DNA from: Patiria miniata
Lineage: Eukaryota > Echinodermata > Asteroidea > Valvatida > Asterinidae
Direction: 5' to 3'
Assembly (NCBI RefSeq): GCF_015706575.1
Contig: NW_024037070.1
Span: forward strand, 4,397,874-4,461,873
Length of the DNA stretch: 64,000 bases
Below the pieces are notes generated by a model that had not been told where the DNA came from, ran no database searches, and saw only the letters and a list, made by a program, of their open reading frames with translations. Each line of letters starts with the position of its first letter. The first letter of the stretch is position 1. Shown piece by piece: positions 26,301 through 35,445 of this stretch. Made by a program: the position numbers and the translations under genes.

Positions 26301-29300
26301 TAAAACCAGGCCCATGCTTTCGCTGACCTCATTTCTTGCATACGACTCAACGTCAAGAAGGAGACCAAGAAACCGCTGAATGAAAAATAACAAATTAATG
26401 TCATTAAAATAACATGCGACACTTTTCTTTTTCATAACAAATGTCATCCTTCAAGTGCAGCACTCAATAAAAATAGGAAATCGTTGAATAAACACAGGTC
26501 ACTTTTACAGTAGAGCTTCTACTGTGAACTCCTTGTGCAAACACTAGAGGGCGCTTTTCTACAACTTTTGAGAGCGTAGTGGACAGGACACGGAAGAAGA
26601 AGAAGACTGACTCTGCAATTGAACAAAGAACATTGACCGAAGAAGATTTAAATCTTGTGATTTTGTAGCTTTACCAACTGGGCTCCGCCAACAGTTGATA
26701 GAGCATTTGGTATGGCATTCTGAAGTTCAGAAGTCCAAATTGCACTCCATCACTATTCTGTGTTCTTAAAAAACGAAGTCAGTAAAAAAAGGGACGACCC
26801 ACAATTTAAAAAAAAAAATTTTAATATGGATTTAAGATACTGACCTGAGAAAGAAGAACGAATCCACGGCAAAAAATGCATTTGAAATCGCTTGGAAACC
26901 AAAGCTTTGCAACCACTCGAGCACAACAAGAATATTTTCTGTGAAGAGAAAATAATTGTTAAAAGCAGCATTAGGGTACAGACTACTCGTTAAAGTCCAA
27001 CCCTCCCACACACTGCAGAATCCATCAATGGATTTTTGGAGGATTTAGGAGGATGTAGAAGGTACAGATAAGGCATTGTTACTTTTTGTAGGGCTTGACG
27101 TTCCTTAGAAGACACAAGGGCCTGTTTACAGTACACACACCAATTAAAGATATAGGCCATCATTTGTAATTTGTGCATTTTGTTCGTTTGAAGCAACAAA
27201 AGTGTTCAAAATCTAATGAAGGATACTGAACAACTAACCTGATGGAGTTTCAGCTCAGCTTCAGCTGTATATTCCGAGAAAAACAGCATTCTAGGATCTC
27301 AATTTCATATCAAAAGTTGCTGAATCATGTTTTGAATTGTTTTGAATCGCAGCAGGACGCACACGCGCACTGATCCGACGAATTATAGCAACCGTGCGCG
27401 TGTGCGTCGTGCCAATGCTTGCGCACGCTGCGCCGAATAACAAAACGAACTACTAATTTAAATTTTCCGTTGGAAAGGCCTTCTTTCGTTGATTACTTCA
27501 AAATGATAGCTTGCCAGAAAGAATAATTTCACAGGGAGTTTAGTCCACTTACTATCTTTCAACCAAGTATGTTTTTCAACAATAATACGCCAGTTACTTT
27601 TTCGGATGGCTGCAAATGATGGACTATAGCTTTAACATAATTATGAACAGCATTCGGCCCATCTGTAAATGAGCAATAGCTCGATCTTAGTTGCCACTTT
27701 TTGTTAACGTCCTTCCGTGTAAAAGGTAAAGGTAAAGAGGGGGGAACCTGTGTTCACAGGAACCGAGTGCCCATCTCTCTTTCGAAGCGATTGGGCCAGA
27801 CTCGAGTCCATGAAATGCTGCTGTGGGGGGATCACCACACCTCCTCCACAGCGAGTCTGTTACCTTCCCAGCATTGAATAATGCCGGTACCCATTTAACA
27901 CCTAGGTTGAGAGGAGTAATTGAGGTAAAGTGCCTTACTCAAGGGCACAACACACTTGGCCACGGCGGGGCTCGAACCCGCAATCTCACGATCATGAATA
28001 CTGTGCCCTAGACCACACGTGCCCTTCCGTGTAAGTAGACTTTCAGTATAAAGAATGTGTCGTCCTTGGTTCCTGCACAGTAGACTTTTAGTATAAAGAA
28101 TGTGTCATCCTTGGTTCCTGCACAGTAGACTTTTAGTATAACGAATGTGTCATCCTTGGTTCCTGCACAGTGGAGCATGTTCAGCTGAAGGGCACTTACG
28201 GGTTGCGCCGGTGCTTATCGAGAAGAACAGGGTGTGACCCAGGATGACCCAGCTCATACTGATGACCCGGATGCCGTTCAGCGAGCCGATGCTGGTGTCT
28301 TTCTGCTGGGTGTCCAGGAGTTTGGACAGGTTACGGGTCACGGCAAAGCAGAGGAGGATTCTGCCCAGCAGGCTCACTGTAAAAGGGATGAAAAACAATC
28401 CAATTTTGTGAGTGCAACGGTAAAAAACAAACAACCATTGGTCATAGGTCAGAAGTATGACTTATTTTATTCTGAGTGCGCACAAAGCCATGTAGCGTCT
28501 TTGCGTGAGCGTCAGACGCCAACGGTGGTGCATTCAAACATCTCTTCTTTTGGTCTTCCCCCAACTCTACATTAGCAATCGTTGAGGGGGTACTTCTGCA
28601 CAGAGCTCAGAAAGCAAAATCAATATTCTGGAAGCCAAAATTCACCTTTTTCCACCTGAAAAAAATCAGCGTTTCCCCCATTTTTTTCCCACGTTTGAAA
28701 GTCAAAGCAAAAGCTTTTAAAAACAGCCTTCTCGTGGAAAAGCAAATTAGCCTTTCATGTTTCTGTCCTTCCTTTTCTTTTTTTTTTGGGATCGTGGCGA
28801 GATTTCACTGAATTTCATAACAAATTTGACATAAATTCATATTCACACAATCAAAGTAATTTTGTTTTTCAAATTGGCTTGATTGTCATTTATACAAAGC
28901 TCAAGTACTGTTGTATGCACACTGTTCTGTGACGATGTTGTTTTTTTTTTTCGTTACCTTCCGATGCGTCATGTTTGATAGACAAATTCCAACGATGGGC
29001 CGTTTCTCGTCCATACAGTGGCTCGACGTCATCATCACAGCTGTCAATATTGTCAGCATCCTCGTCAGTATCATTAGCATCATCACCGCTGTTGATCACG
29101 GCACAGTACAGCCAACGCCCGTGCCTCTTCAGTTTCTTGGTGTCGAGACGCAACCATTCGTCATATAGTGAACCAATGATCATTAGAACTCCTAATGTGG
29201 ACAACAGGACACTGGATCGGGACAAAAACAAAGAAGGAAATGAACAATGTGCTCTCATGTCTGGATTCAGCCCCCTGCCTGTCATTGCTTGTATGATGGA

Positions 29301-32300
29301 GGGACTGGGAACCAGTCTACTTGGCTCTCGTTGTAATAGTACCACGGTCTAATGTCTCAAAATCCATTATATTGGAAAGTCTGCAGACCGTGGGTTCGAG
29401 TCCAGCCTGTGGGTCTTCATGGATGTGTTCTTGGGCAAGACACTTTATCAATATATTGCTTCTCCCCACTTGGAGCAAAAGTGGAGGGTGGACTGGGCGG
29501 GCCATCACCGCGTTATGGGAAAGTTTTTTATTGTCAGGCAAATTAGGACCAAGTTATGGGGACTTTCTGCTGTCCCCACAGTAACTTAGGTCCCCATGGG
29601 ACAACTCGTGTGTGTAAGTCCCCACAACTAAGGAACAAGTATGTGTGTGCATGTATGGCTTTACAATGGAGAACAGACACACAAGGGAGAACAAAAGATC
29701 CTTTCAGTCCTCGAGCGTTGGGTCTTTTGTTGGAAACAGTCCTCGATCATACAGCTATGGGCTTAGTCTACAGGAGAGTGTTATATTACAGGGACAAAGG
29801 AAAACACAAAGCATGGTCCTCGGGCCGGCGTACAGAAATTCACGACTGTCACAACTGTGTGGGTTTTTACGTGTGTGCCAAAATGGCTGCATCGAGCCAT
29901 GTACTCCCTGGGAAGTTGAGATGGTCTGCGGAATGTTGCATTGGTCCGACGGGCAGGGGTAATAATAATGTAGTACCCTGACTACCATCAGTATTGGCAG
30001 GTACGCTTGGACAGTTTATAAGCCTGTCCAGTGGGCCTGTACTCACATTGTGCAGATGACGCCAGCACTGTACGGTATCGGAGGAGATTCCGAGCAAGTC
30101 ACGCTTGCGGCAGTTATCGCTTTAAATTCCACATACTTCAGTTCAAGAAGATCTAAAAAAACAAAGAAGTAACCGGAATTGAGATCTGTCTTACTGGCAG
30201 AAATTAACAAAACTTTGTATTGATTGTTAATGGCAAGTTTAAAATCTTCCAGTACGGAACAACAGTAATGTAATGGTGTATTCAGTAATGTGGGGGAGTA
30301 TTCAGTCCGTCAGTAACTCAGTCAGTCTGGGAGTCAGCAGAGTTGTAACGAGTCACTGATTTTTGTGACTCGAGTCGAGTCATTTTAAAGAAGTGACTCG
30401 AGTCGAGTCATTAGGTTAAGATGGTCGAGTCGAGTCGAGTCAAGTAATTAGCTCGAGTCAATTCGAGTCACAAATATTTGAGCACTATACAATAAATAAA
30501 CACAAGAGAGAAAGTCATTTTTGTTGGCTTTTTATATTTTACATTCGGGCTACTACATGTGGCGACACCACATTTGCCTCTTAATGAAAATAAAAAGGGG
30601 GTGACAGCTGATCGTCATTCAACTAATGGGGACACTGATCAAACCACGTCTGTATATGTATACATTATTCGCGAACATTCTAATGTAAAAGTGTTGCTTT
30701 TATTTTTGGGACTCGAGTCTCATTAGCCTTCATCGTGTCGAGTCGAGTCATTCTGATAAGGGACTCGAATCGAGTCGAGTCATTTGCTCGCAGTGACTTG
30801 AGTCGAGTCGAGTCATTTGCCCTTTAGGGACTCGAGTCGAGTCGAGTCACCAAAAAATTGTTACTCGAGTTGGACTCGAGTAGGTCATTGACTCGAGTCA
30901 TTACAACTCTGGGAGTCAGTCTGTCAGATAGGCAGGCAGTCATTCAGTCATAGGACAGTAGAGTCTTTTTAGCTACAACCCCCCCCCCCCAAAAAAAATA
31001 TGAACATGGTTACCTAAAAAATATTGCAGCGCGCCCAACAAGTCCTGATTGGTGCAGGAAGCTGGTGCACATAATCCCCAGCGGACATAAATCACTGGCA
31101 CACCCTGTAAAGGGGAAGAAAAAAAATAACATATATGTAGAAGCACTTGTGTGCAGTGCTAGTGATGGTTTCGGCATAAACAGTAAATATACTTGGCTTT
31201 TAAGAATCCGCACCATGTTCAAACGCAACATAAATTACAACAGATTCTATTTTATATAACTTGTGATCAGTTTTTCATAAGGCCAAAAAAATTAAAAATA
31301 ATCGGTCTTTGGTGGCTTTTTTTTTTTTCAAGCTTGAATTGTACAGACAAGGTGGGTACTATTTTGCTTTTTTGTGTCCTCATTATACATTGGTGTCCTC
31401 CATAATTTGCCTTGGTGCCCTTTATCATTTGCCTTGGTGCAATTTCCCCATTCCTTGGTGCTCCTTGGTACAAAAATTTGAGGAGTTGCGGCATTAGAGG
31501 GCTGTTGTAGCTTCCGTGATAATTTGAAGAAAAAAAAAAGGTTGACGCGCATGATTAAAATTGACGCGCACTCTGACCAGAGACCGAGTATTTTTTTTGG
31601 GGGGGGGTCTAATCTTCAATGATCAAAGTACATAGTTTTTCGGTCGAAGTACAGGGTTTTTTACAATCTCCAATGAAAAGGATCACTCAGAATCTAGTTG
31701 CGCATACACATAGACAATAAAATGTTGTTTGTCCTGCACAAAACGACCCAAAACACACACGTTATCATACCTGCTTTTATTTTGGGTTGTTTTTGCACCC
31801 ATAAATCACAAAAAGGTTCGCCCAAATTATCGTCGGGCTGCACATAATTTGAAGTTTGTAAAGTAAATATTCCGTAACAAAACTTTGGTGGATTATTTTG
31901 TTCAGTGTCTCATTCAAAAGTGAATAACTTTTGTCCTGCTACCAAAATAGCAATTTAAAAACAAAATCTATATTTCGGGATAGCACTTCAAAAAAAACAT
32001 GGGGAGACACTTTTAATCCTACTAATTTCAACAATCCGGCGAAATCAAATAATTGCAAACTTTGACAATTTTTGTGGACTTGTGCTGATAGTAAGTTCAC
32101 TCAAATCTCGCATGATGTTTTTGTTTTTCAGGTATATAGACGGGGCTGTTGTTTTTATCTTAATCAGAAAAACTTCACATGTTTACTAAGTATTTTTTTT
32201 ATAACCTAAAACTTAGCGCTGACTAAAAAGAAATCTTTCTATACCTTGATTCCGATCTTCGTTGCATTCAACAATATATCAGAAAGACAGTAGTTGAACT

Positions 32301-33717
32301 CCTTAATGGATAGACATTCGTCGTAGTTGCCTAGCCAGACAGCATTCCCTTCCAACAAACCTGCTCCAGGCTTGCCAAACGCATCCAGGGCTGGCATTTG
32401 AAAGATAAGAAGACAAAATGAAATATTCAGATGCCGAAGAAAAGAAGAAATCACAACAGTAGCAGCATTTCAACTTCTGACACTCACCTGGAGAATAAAC
32501 AAAATTGGCCACGCTACAAGCCTTGAAGATGTCAAGCCAGTATTTTGGCTAGGAGTAGGAGTGCATCAGACTTTATTATTATTTGTTTTTATTTTGCAAA
32601 TTTGTAGATGGGACGGTCAAGTCTATAATGGTTCACACTCCATGGGAATGCGACACGAGCAGTGCATCTACAAGTTGAACAAAGTCTACAGCTGCAGTGA
32701 ATGTTGCACTGGCACTGAATGTTTCTCGATCTATTTTGATATTCTTATGAAGCATGAACTAGTTGATCAAACTTATTTTGTCCTCAGTCACAAGGGGGCA
32801 CCCTCCCCTCCCCCCTCCCCTCCCCCCAAAAAGAGGAGAAAAATGTGTGTGAGCGTGACAGTTTACTTTCAAGTTTAATGGCAAAGTTTATACAGACACA
32901 CTCAGAATGCCCTCGCCTTTCTTCATTATCCCTCCTATGCAAACATACATTCTGTGCCAAGAGGTCCTTTCTGTCAAAGTCAATCAAGAGACTGTTTTCA
33001 ACACTTAAGAATTCCCAGCCCACATAAAGCAGGATTGACTGGCTGAGACCGTTTAAGTAACTTCAAACAGCTACGCTTCGACTCCAGGCGAGTGACAAAA
33101 CAGCTGTGACCACAACTTGCCTGCTTTGTCTGTTGACCAAGTTTGACTAGTCACAGAGCTTGCTCGACATATGATCTGACTCCTGGTGACTAGATCGTGT
33201 TAAAAGTATAGCAGGGGAAGTGGATGGAAATTTTGACGTTACTCTGGCAAACTAGTTTTTTGAGCCAGGTAACGATGAACAGCGCCCCCTAGCACCAGAT
33301 GAGGTCCAATGCCTCCTTCTCTCTCTTCTATTTTAATTTACAGCTGTTTGAAAATTTTACATTTGTTTGAAAATTTTAAAGTGAGCAGTCCCCAAAAAGA
33401 CAAGACTTAATTAGGAGCACCACTGTGACCCTTTATTCATTTCCGAACTGTTTACCTTTGTAGTTTGTGCTGAGGTGGGACAGATAGTCCATGCATGTTG
33501 GAGAGATTGTATCTTCCGAGGTTGGCGCCTGGAATTGAGACCGGCCTGCCTGGTACAGCCCACGGCCGAAGAACGTCGTCATCACGGGCACCAGCAAGTC
33601 GTTCATCGATTGATTCGTCATCGCTGCAAAATCGTCGGCGCAGTTTACCATGACTGCACACAGGATCAAGATGGCAACAAGCCGTGTGACTGAGATAGGG
33701 CCAGATTGTTGTCTCAT
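11317..33717 (-). CDS. nrf-6-like membrane acyltransferase, complete 15-exon gene
   Basis: Exons in transcript order: 33717-33456, 32390-32245, 31104-31014, 30152-30047, 29211-28958, 28376-28200, 26938-26845, 26375-26283, 23195-23027, 20554-20475, 18784-18662, 18117-17985, 17073-16884, 16178-16036, 11487-11317. All junctions keep phase and give 743 residues, normal for the family. Residues 1-26 form a signal peptide (ILILCAVMVNCADD). The extracellular NRF domain follows, with DAFGKPGAGLLEGN, WLGNYDEC and RWGLCAPASC. Exon 5 has one membrane segment and then an acidic loop (about residues 235-262). The acyltransferase-3 core starts at SLNGIRVISMSWVILGHT with the likely active-site His334. It continues with NAFFAVDSFFFLSGFLVSF, FYFHRYWRLTP, WYLANDMQFFVISPLL and YDKPYCRIAPYLVG. 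The family is known from membrane lipid or drug handling; the substrate here is unknown. The gene converges on its partial paralogue at 339-4807. Confidence 0.9.
11606..11963. mobile_element. Harbinger-like element in the last intron
   Basis: The ends GGCCAAAAAAAAAAGTCTCC and its complement are bounded by TTA at 11603-11605 and 11964-11966. The subterminal ccggtttctggtatg is shared with the copy at 18851-19555. It sits exactly where homology between the two duplicated terminal-exon regions stops. Confidence 0.8.
12100..12343. mobile_element. hAT-like element, CATGGGCGTCG family
   Basis: The ends CATGGGCGTCG and CGACGCCCATG are perfect. The flanks GTAGCAGC (12092-12099) and GTAGCGGC (12344-12351) form an 8-bp duplication with one mismatch. 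It is inserted in a partial T1-family element (11967 onward). A degraded copy in opposite orientation is at 42107-42321. Confidence 0.75.
12848..13216. repeat. 21-bp minisatellite, about 17 units
   Basis: The unit is caagttacaccaagttgtcg plus t, with variants tgtcat and taccgt. As 21 is a multiple of three, several frames stay open on both strands and give spurious repeat proteins. Confidence 0.95.
13365..14000. mobile_element. hAT-like element, GAGTCGAGTC family, copy 1
   Basis: It begins CAGAGTTGTAACGAGTCACT like the other copies; the right end is eroded (attaccatcctg for attacaactctg). CTAGACTG occurs directly on both sides (13357-13364 and 14001-14008). The body has many gactcgagtcgagtc words at both ends. 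Confidence 0.85.
14339..14885. repeat. three tandem units of about 182 bp derived from a T1-type element
   Basis: Each unit contains gctgaatgagagcgtgtcc, ggacgctgatttca, aaaacatgactcggcaactt, gagatcctag and acttcatcaggttaattgtt. The same phrases occur inside the T1 elements at 27148 and 52108. The array ends at the duplicated terminal exon and supplies its stop codon. Confidence 0.85.
14868..15014 (-). CDS. duplicated, alternative terminal exon of the nrf-6-like gene
   Basis: This is a second copy of the last exon of the 11317-33717 gene, lying 3.5 kb closer to exon 14. It has its own acceptor (TTTTTTAG before GCG) and the same starting phase, so it can be spliced to exon 14 (16036-16178). 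It reads AYFFAGNLLLSYVV through LEKLFMPNNPKE like the distal exon, then changes to RAIRVLKT and stops at TAA 14868-14870. The new tail lies in repeat DNA. The distal exon instead continues KLERYHGDIQNLNLRL. Over the 121 shared coding bases only three differ, all at third positions and synonymous, while the duplicated intron flank differs more. Use of this exon would give 735 residues instead of 743. Whether it is used is not known; it could also be a silent duplicate. Confidence 0.75.
   Translation of the reverse strand, partial: AYFFAGNLLLSYVVALFVALAVEYPFAGLEKLFMPNNPKERAIRVLKT
15391..15905. mobile_element. TTAA-flanked element, family T3, copy 1
   Basis: It lies between TTAA 15387-15390 and 15906-15909, with short inverted ends AGGGAA/TTCCCT. 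A related copy starts at 33974 (same aatgt, ttttgctgcaattttcagaa and cttgtagtctggttccctga). It contains a perfect 28-bp palindrome at 15727-15754. Confidence 0.7.
16240..16760. other. intron 13 DNA, possible unrecognised element
   Basis: The stretch ggtcattccgtgtcaattca at 16251 looks like an element end, but no matching right end was found. It closes in a poly-A run at 16727-16750. No gene. Confidence 0.3.
17217..17420 (-). mobile_element. tRNA-derived SINE, minus strand
   Basis: On the minus strand an A box (tggccaagtggttaggg) and a B box (GGTTCGAATCC, complement at 17353-17363) stand at SINE spacing. They are followed by cttgggcaagccacttcacc and cctctccccacc. It lies in an intron of the second nrf-6-like gene. 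Confidence 0.8.
18851..19555. mobile_element. Harbinger-like element, long copy
   Basis: The left end ggccaaaaaaaagtcttcgg and right end ccagagccccttgttttggcc carry the same subterminal gaaacc/ggtttctggtat as the copy at 11606. The flanks are tga and taa. At 705 bp it is about twice the other copies, so it probably holds a nested insertion. Confidence 0.65.
19718..20060. repeat. fragment with mariner-like end
   Basis: The sequence tacagggtgactccaaaaaa resembles a terminal repeat flanked by TA, but no partner end was found. The rest is unassigned intron. Confidence 0.3.
20160..20280 (+). mobile_element. tRNA-like SINE fragment
   Basis: A B box (GGTTCGAGTCT, 20226-20236) follows an A-box-like region (gcgtgaaaggataacgacc). 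The complement encodes the phrase GETRTHDLLL seen in many false proteins read from SINEs. A long poly-A/T-rich tail follows to 20356. Confidence 0.65.
20834..21464. mobile_element. inverted-repeat element with ACGATGCGTCGC words
   Basis: The ends GCACCCGATTTCATGAA and TTCGTGAAATCGGGTGC pair with one mismatch. The subterminal regions on both sides are rich in gcgacgcatcg or cgacgcgtcgc. No gene inside. Confidence 0.7.
21890..22057. mobile_element. small Tigger-like element
   Basis: It is bounded by TA at 21888-21889 and 22058-22059. The ends are CAGTGAAATTTCGAACCTCA and, read inward from the right, CAGTGACATCTTGATAAGTC. This resembles pogo/Tigger terminal repeats. Confidence 0.65.
22245..22407. 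repeat. inverted repeat
   Basis: Left: tattgaatgcttcg, gtggtgaatt, aactagcctccc. Right: gggaggctagtt, acttcaccac, aagcattcaata. They pair around gcgaagccga. No function seen. Confidence 0.55.
22412..22798. mobile_element. inverted-repeat element
   Basis: The ends ttataacacttcacccacag and, from the right, ttataacacctcacccgcag pair over about 30 bp, continuing attctg. It is adjacent to the inverted repeat at 22245. No gene. Confidence 0.65.
23258..23735. mobile_element. TA-flanked element in intron
   Basis: It is flanked by TA at 23256-23257 and 23736-23737. The left end is CAGCCTGTCTCCAAAAAAAT; the right end, read inward, starts CAGCCTGTCTAAAAAAAAAT, and both continue ggtacaat. It is mariner-like and non-coding. 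Confidence 0.75.
23741..24656. mobile_element. 916-bp element with 28-bp inverted ends
   Basis: Both ends read inward as CAGGGCGAG(T/C)CAGAATGATC followed by tggaccca, one mismatch in 28. It abuts the preceding TA element. A frame of 94 codons inside resembles nothing known. No clear target duplication. Confidence 0.7.
24773..25957. repeat. 54-bp perfect direct repeat bounding 1077 bp
   Basis: The 54 bp from ctgaaaggagaaaacaaaga to ggtggtacagcact occur at 24773-24826 and, without change, at 25904-25957. The DNA between is non-coding intron. See findings. Confidence 0.9.
27148..27631. mobile_element. TTAA-flanked element, family T1
   Basis: It lies between TTAA 27144-27147 and 27632-27635, with the CCATCATTTG/CAAATGATGG ends of the family. 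Confidence 0.75.
27735..28025 (-). mobile_element. tRNA-derived SINE, minus strand
   Basis: A B box (GGTTCGAGCCC, complement at 27969-27979) and an A-box-like tggtctagggcacag are on the minus strand, followed by ttgagtaaggcactttacct and ctcctctcaacctagg. Confidence 0.8.
28035..28170. repeat. three 45-bp tandem units next to an exon donor
   Basis: Units start at 28035, 28080 and 28125 with gtagactttyagtataa and end tccttggttcctgcaca. They differ at three positions. The array ends 30 bp from the donor of exon 6 (28200). Confidence 0.95.
29330..29985 (+). mobile_element. tRNA-derived SINE with internal extra DNA
   Basis: A B box (GGTTCGAGTCC, 29393-29403) and cttgggcaagacactttatc match the SINE at 10851. 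Its 3' phrase (gagatggtctgcgg..gacgggcaggggtaataat) appears only at about 29918-29968, so roughly 400 bp of unrelated sequence separates head and tail. Confidence 0.65.
30338..30911. mobile_element. hAT-like element, GAGTCGAGTC family, copy 2
   Basis: The ends CAGAGTTGTAA and TTACAACTCTG are perfect. GGAGTCAG is found directly on both sides (30330-30337, 30912-30919), an exact 8-bp duplication. gactcgagtcgagtc words crowd both ends. Confidence 0.92.
31281..31609. mobile_element. Harbinger-like element, second full copy
   Basis: It starts ggccaaaaaaattaaaaata after TAA (31278-31280) and ends before TAA (31610-31612); the right end is partly replaced by a G run. The interior matches 1-309 closely. 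Confidence 0.75.
32930..33170. repeat. repeat shared with 47865-48070
   Basis: It shares, with the other copy in the same orientation or its complement, acaaaacagctgtgac, gactagtcaca, gactgtt/aacagtc and tttgactgaaagga or its complement. Type unknown. Confidence 0.5.
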
Positions 33718-33973
33718 ACTTGGGCCTTGCTTGACTGCTTCAGCACAGGAAGAAATGCTGGTAGTATTTTAATTTAGGATGCAGTATCTGTTTGAGAGAA
33801 TCAAAGAGAATATAGTTTATTGCGTGAAAAAGGCCATCAAATTTGTATTGCTGTTTGATTGCGTCCAGATGTTTGTCAGCTTCTATCTTAATTAAAACGA
33901 GTGATAAAAATATTGATATCCTAATTTACAGGGCAAATTTGTCAATGTTTTGTCACTTCATGTGATACATTAA

Positions 33974-34545
33974 AGGGAATGTCTAATATTTGCTTTTGCT
34001 GCAATTTTCAGAAATAAATGGATTTGGAGCATTAGTATGTTATAGAAAATTTATATACTGACTTGCTTCACGTTTTGTGTTCGGAGAGGCTGAAAAATCC
34101 AAGAAAACCAACCATATTCTTGTAGTCTGGTTCCCTGACCCCACTTAGGATGAAACGGAACAATTTATAGACTTTGGGGAATTGTATGGTCAGAGAATCA
34201 GTCTAGCAGGCTTGTACCCATTCACAGGTGTGTAATCAATTGCAAAGGAAATGAGGAATAACTAAACATGAAAAATTAGGAGCAGGTGTTGACAAAAAGC
34301 CAGTAGGCCTATTTATCCAACGATGGTCGGCCGACCAGCGTAGGAAAAATTCAAGTTTTCTTGAAAATATAGGTAGGCCTACACCAGCATGACCAGGAGC
34401 CACGATTTTACAGGATGCTTCCGTTTTCCTTGCTCCATGGACCATGGAGGAAGGAATAGACCCCTAACATTACAATCCAGTAAGATATTTCGTGATCATT
34501 TGATCATTTCGTTTTTTGATGGTTGCAAATCTTGTAAGATAGGCC
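33974..34545. mobile_element. TTAA-flanked element, family T3, copy 2
   Basis: It starts after TTAA 33970-33973 and follows copy 1 (15391-15905) throughout. The right end is eroded. It lies upstream of the first exon of the second nrf-6-like gene, so could overlap its promoter. Confidence 0.65.
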
Positions 34546-34926
34546 TGCTTTATGCGCCTATTAGCTATCAATTGAGTAACCAAAATTCCCACCCTGGGGC
34601 ATGAAAAACGTGACCAAATCCCGACATTTGGGGGGGGGGGGAAGGGGTGGGGGGAAACATTTGATAGGCATGCAGAGGCCTAGGCGCAAAAGCACTCACT
34701 GATTGACTGACTTAGGCCTAATTGTAATTTTGGCGTAATTTTGAATGAAATGACCCCTACTGACCATTAGGTGACCATTGGCCAAATTCTGTGTACAACT
34801 TAAGTACTCACCACGCCTTCAAAATGATTATTGGCGGTTACAGTCTTTGAAAAACTGGCATTAGGCCTACTTCAAGTTCAAGCGCTTCAAGAGAACCGCC
34901 CTTCGCCTTCCCTCGCAAGTTTTCAC

Positions 34927-35437
34927 CAGGGTGACCGTAAGGTCAGAGCCAAATTCTGCTAAATGCTCATCAAAAATCTGTCAGATTTATCAAAAATCTG
35001 CCAAATTCCCCAATATTACTCAAAATACACTATAAACACTTAAAATTACATGCAGATTGGTAGTATTACCTTAATTAAGATTCAAGTTACATAATAAACA
35101 ATCTAGTCACAAAAAGATGTTGTGAAATTATTGGTAAATTAATTTCGGGCAAAACGCGGATCCGGTCACGTCGAAGTCCGTTTCCCAGTGAACCTCAGCA
35201 CCTAGACAAGCCAACCTGTCCCATCATGCAAGGGTTTATTTGAAAGGATTGAAGCTTTTTTAAACAAATGTACATGTTTTTGTTCAAATTTGTTGTTTTT
35301 CTGTCAAATAACCATTTTTGCAGAATTCTGCCAGAAATCTGCCCAAAAAAATCCATTCTGTCAAATTTTCTGTCAAACTCGTTTTTAACAAAAATTCTGG
35401 CAAAGTTAGCCGAAAATCGGCTAAAACGGTCACCCCA
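34927..35437. mobile_element. hAT-like element, CAGGGTGACCGT family
   Basis: The ends CAGGGTGACCGT and ACGGTCACCCCA pair. The exact 8-bp GTTTTCAC flanks both sides (34919-34926, 35438-35445). Repeated ctgtcaaat and atctgccaaatt words fill the body. Confidence 0.85.
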
Positions 35438-35445
35438 GTTTTCAC

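Noticed and set aside
28911..29352. Plus-strand open frames opposite exon 5 of the nrf-6-like gene
   Set aside because: They are shadows of the acidic-loop exon, whose minus-strand frame is fixed by phase with both neighbours.
32482..32557. Possible extra exon of the nrf-6-like gene (minus strand, YWLDIFKACSVANFVYSP, with AG and GTGAGT borders)
   Set aside because: Its start is phase 0, whereas exon 1 ends in phase 1, so inclusion shifts the frame. Exon 1 joins exon 2 (32390) directly in phase and gives the expected spacing to DAFGKPGAG. A minor or cryptic exon cannot be excluded.
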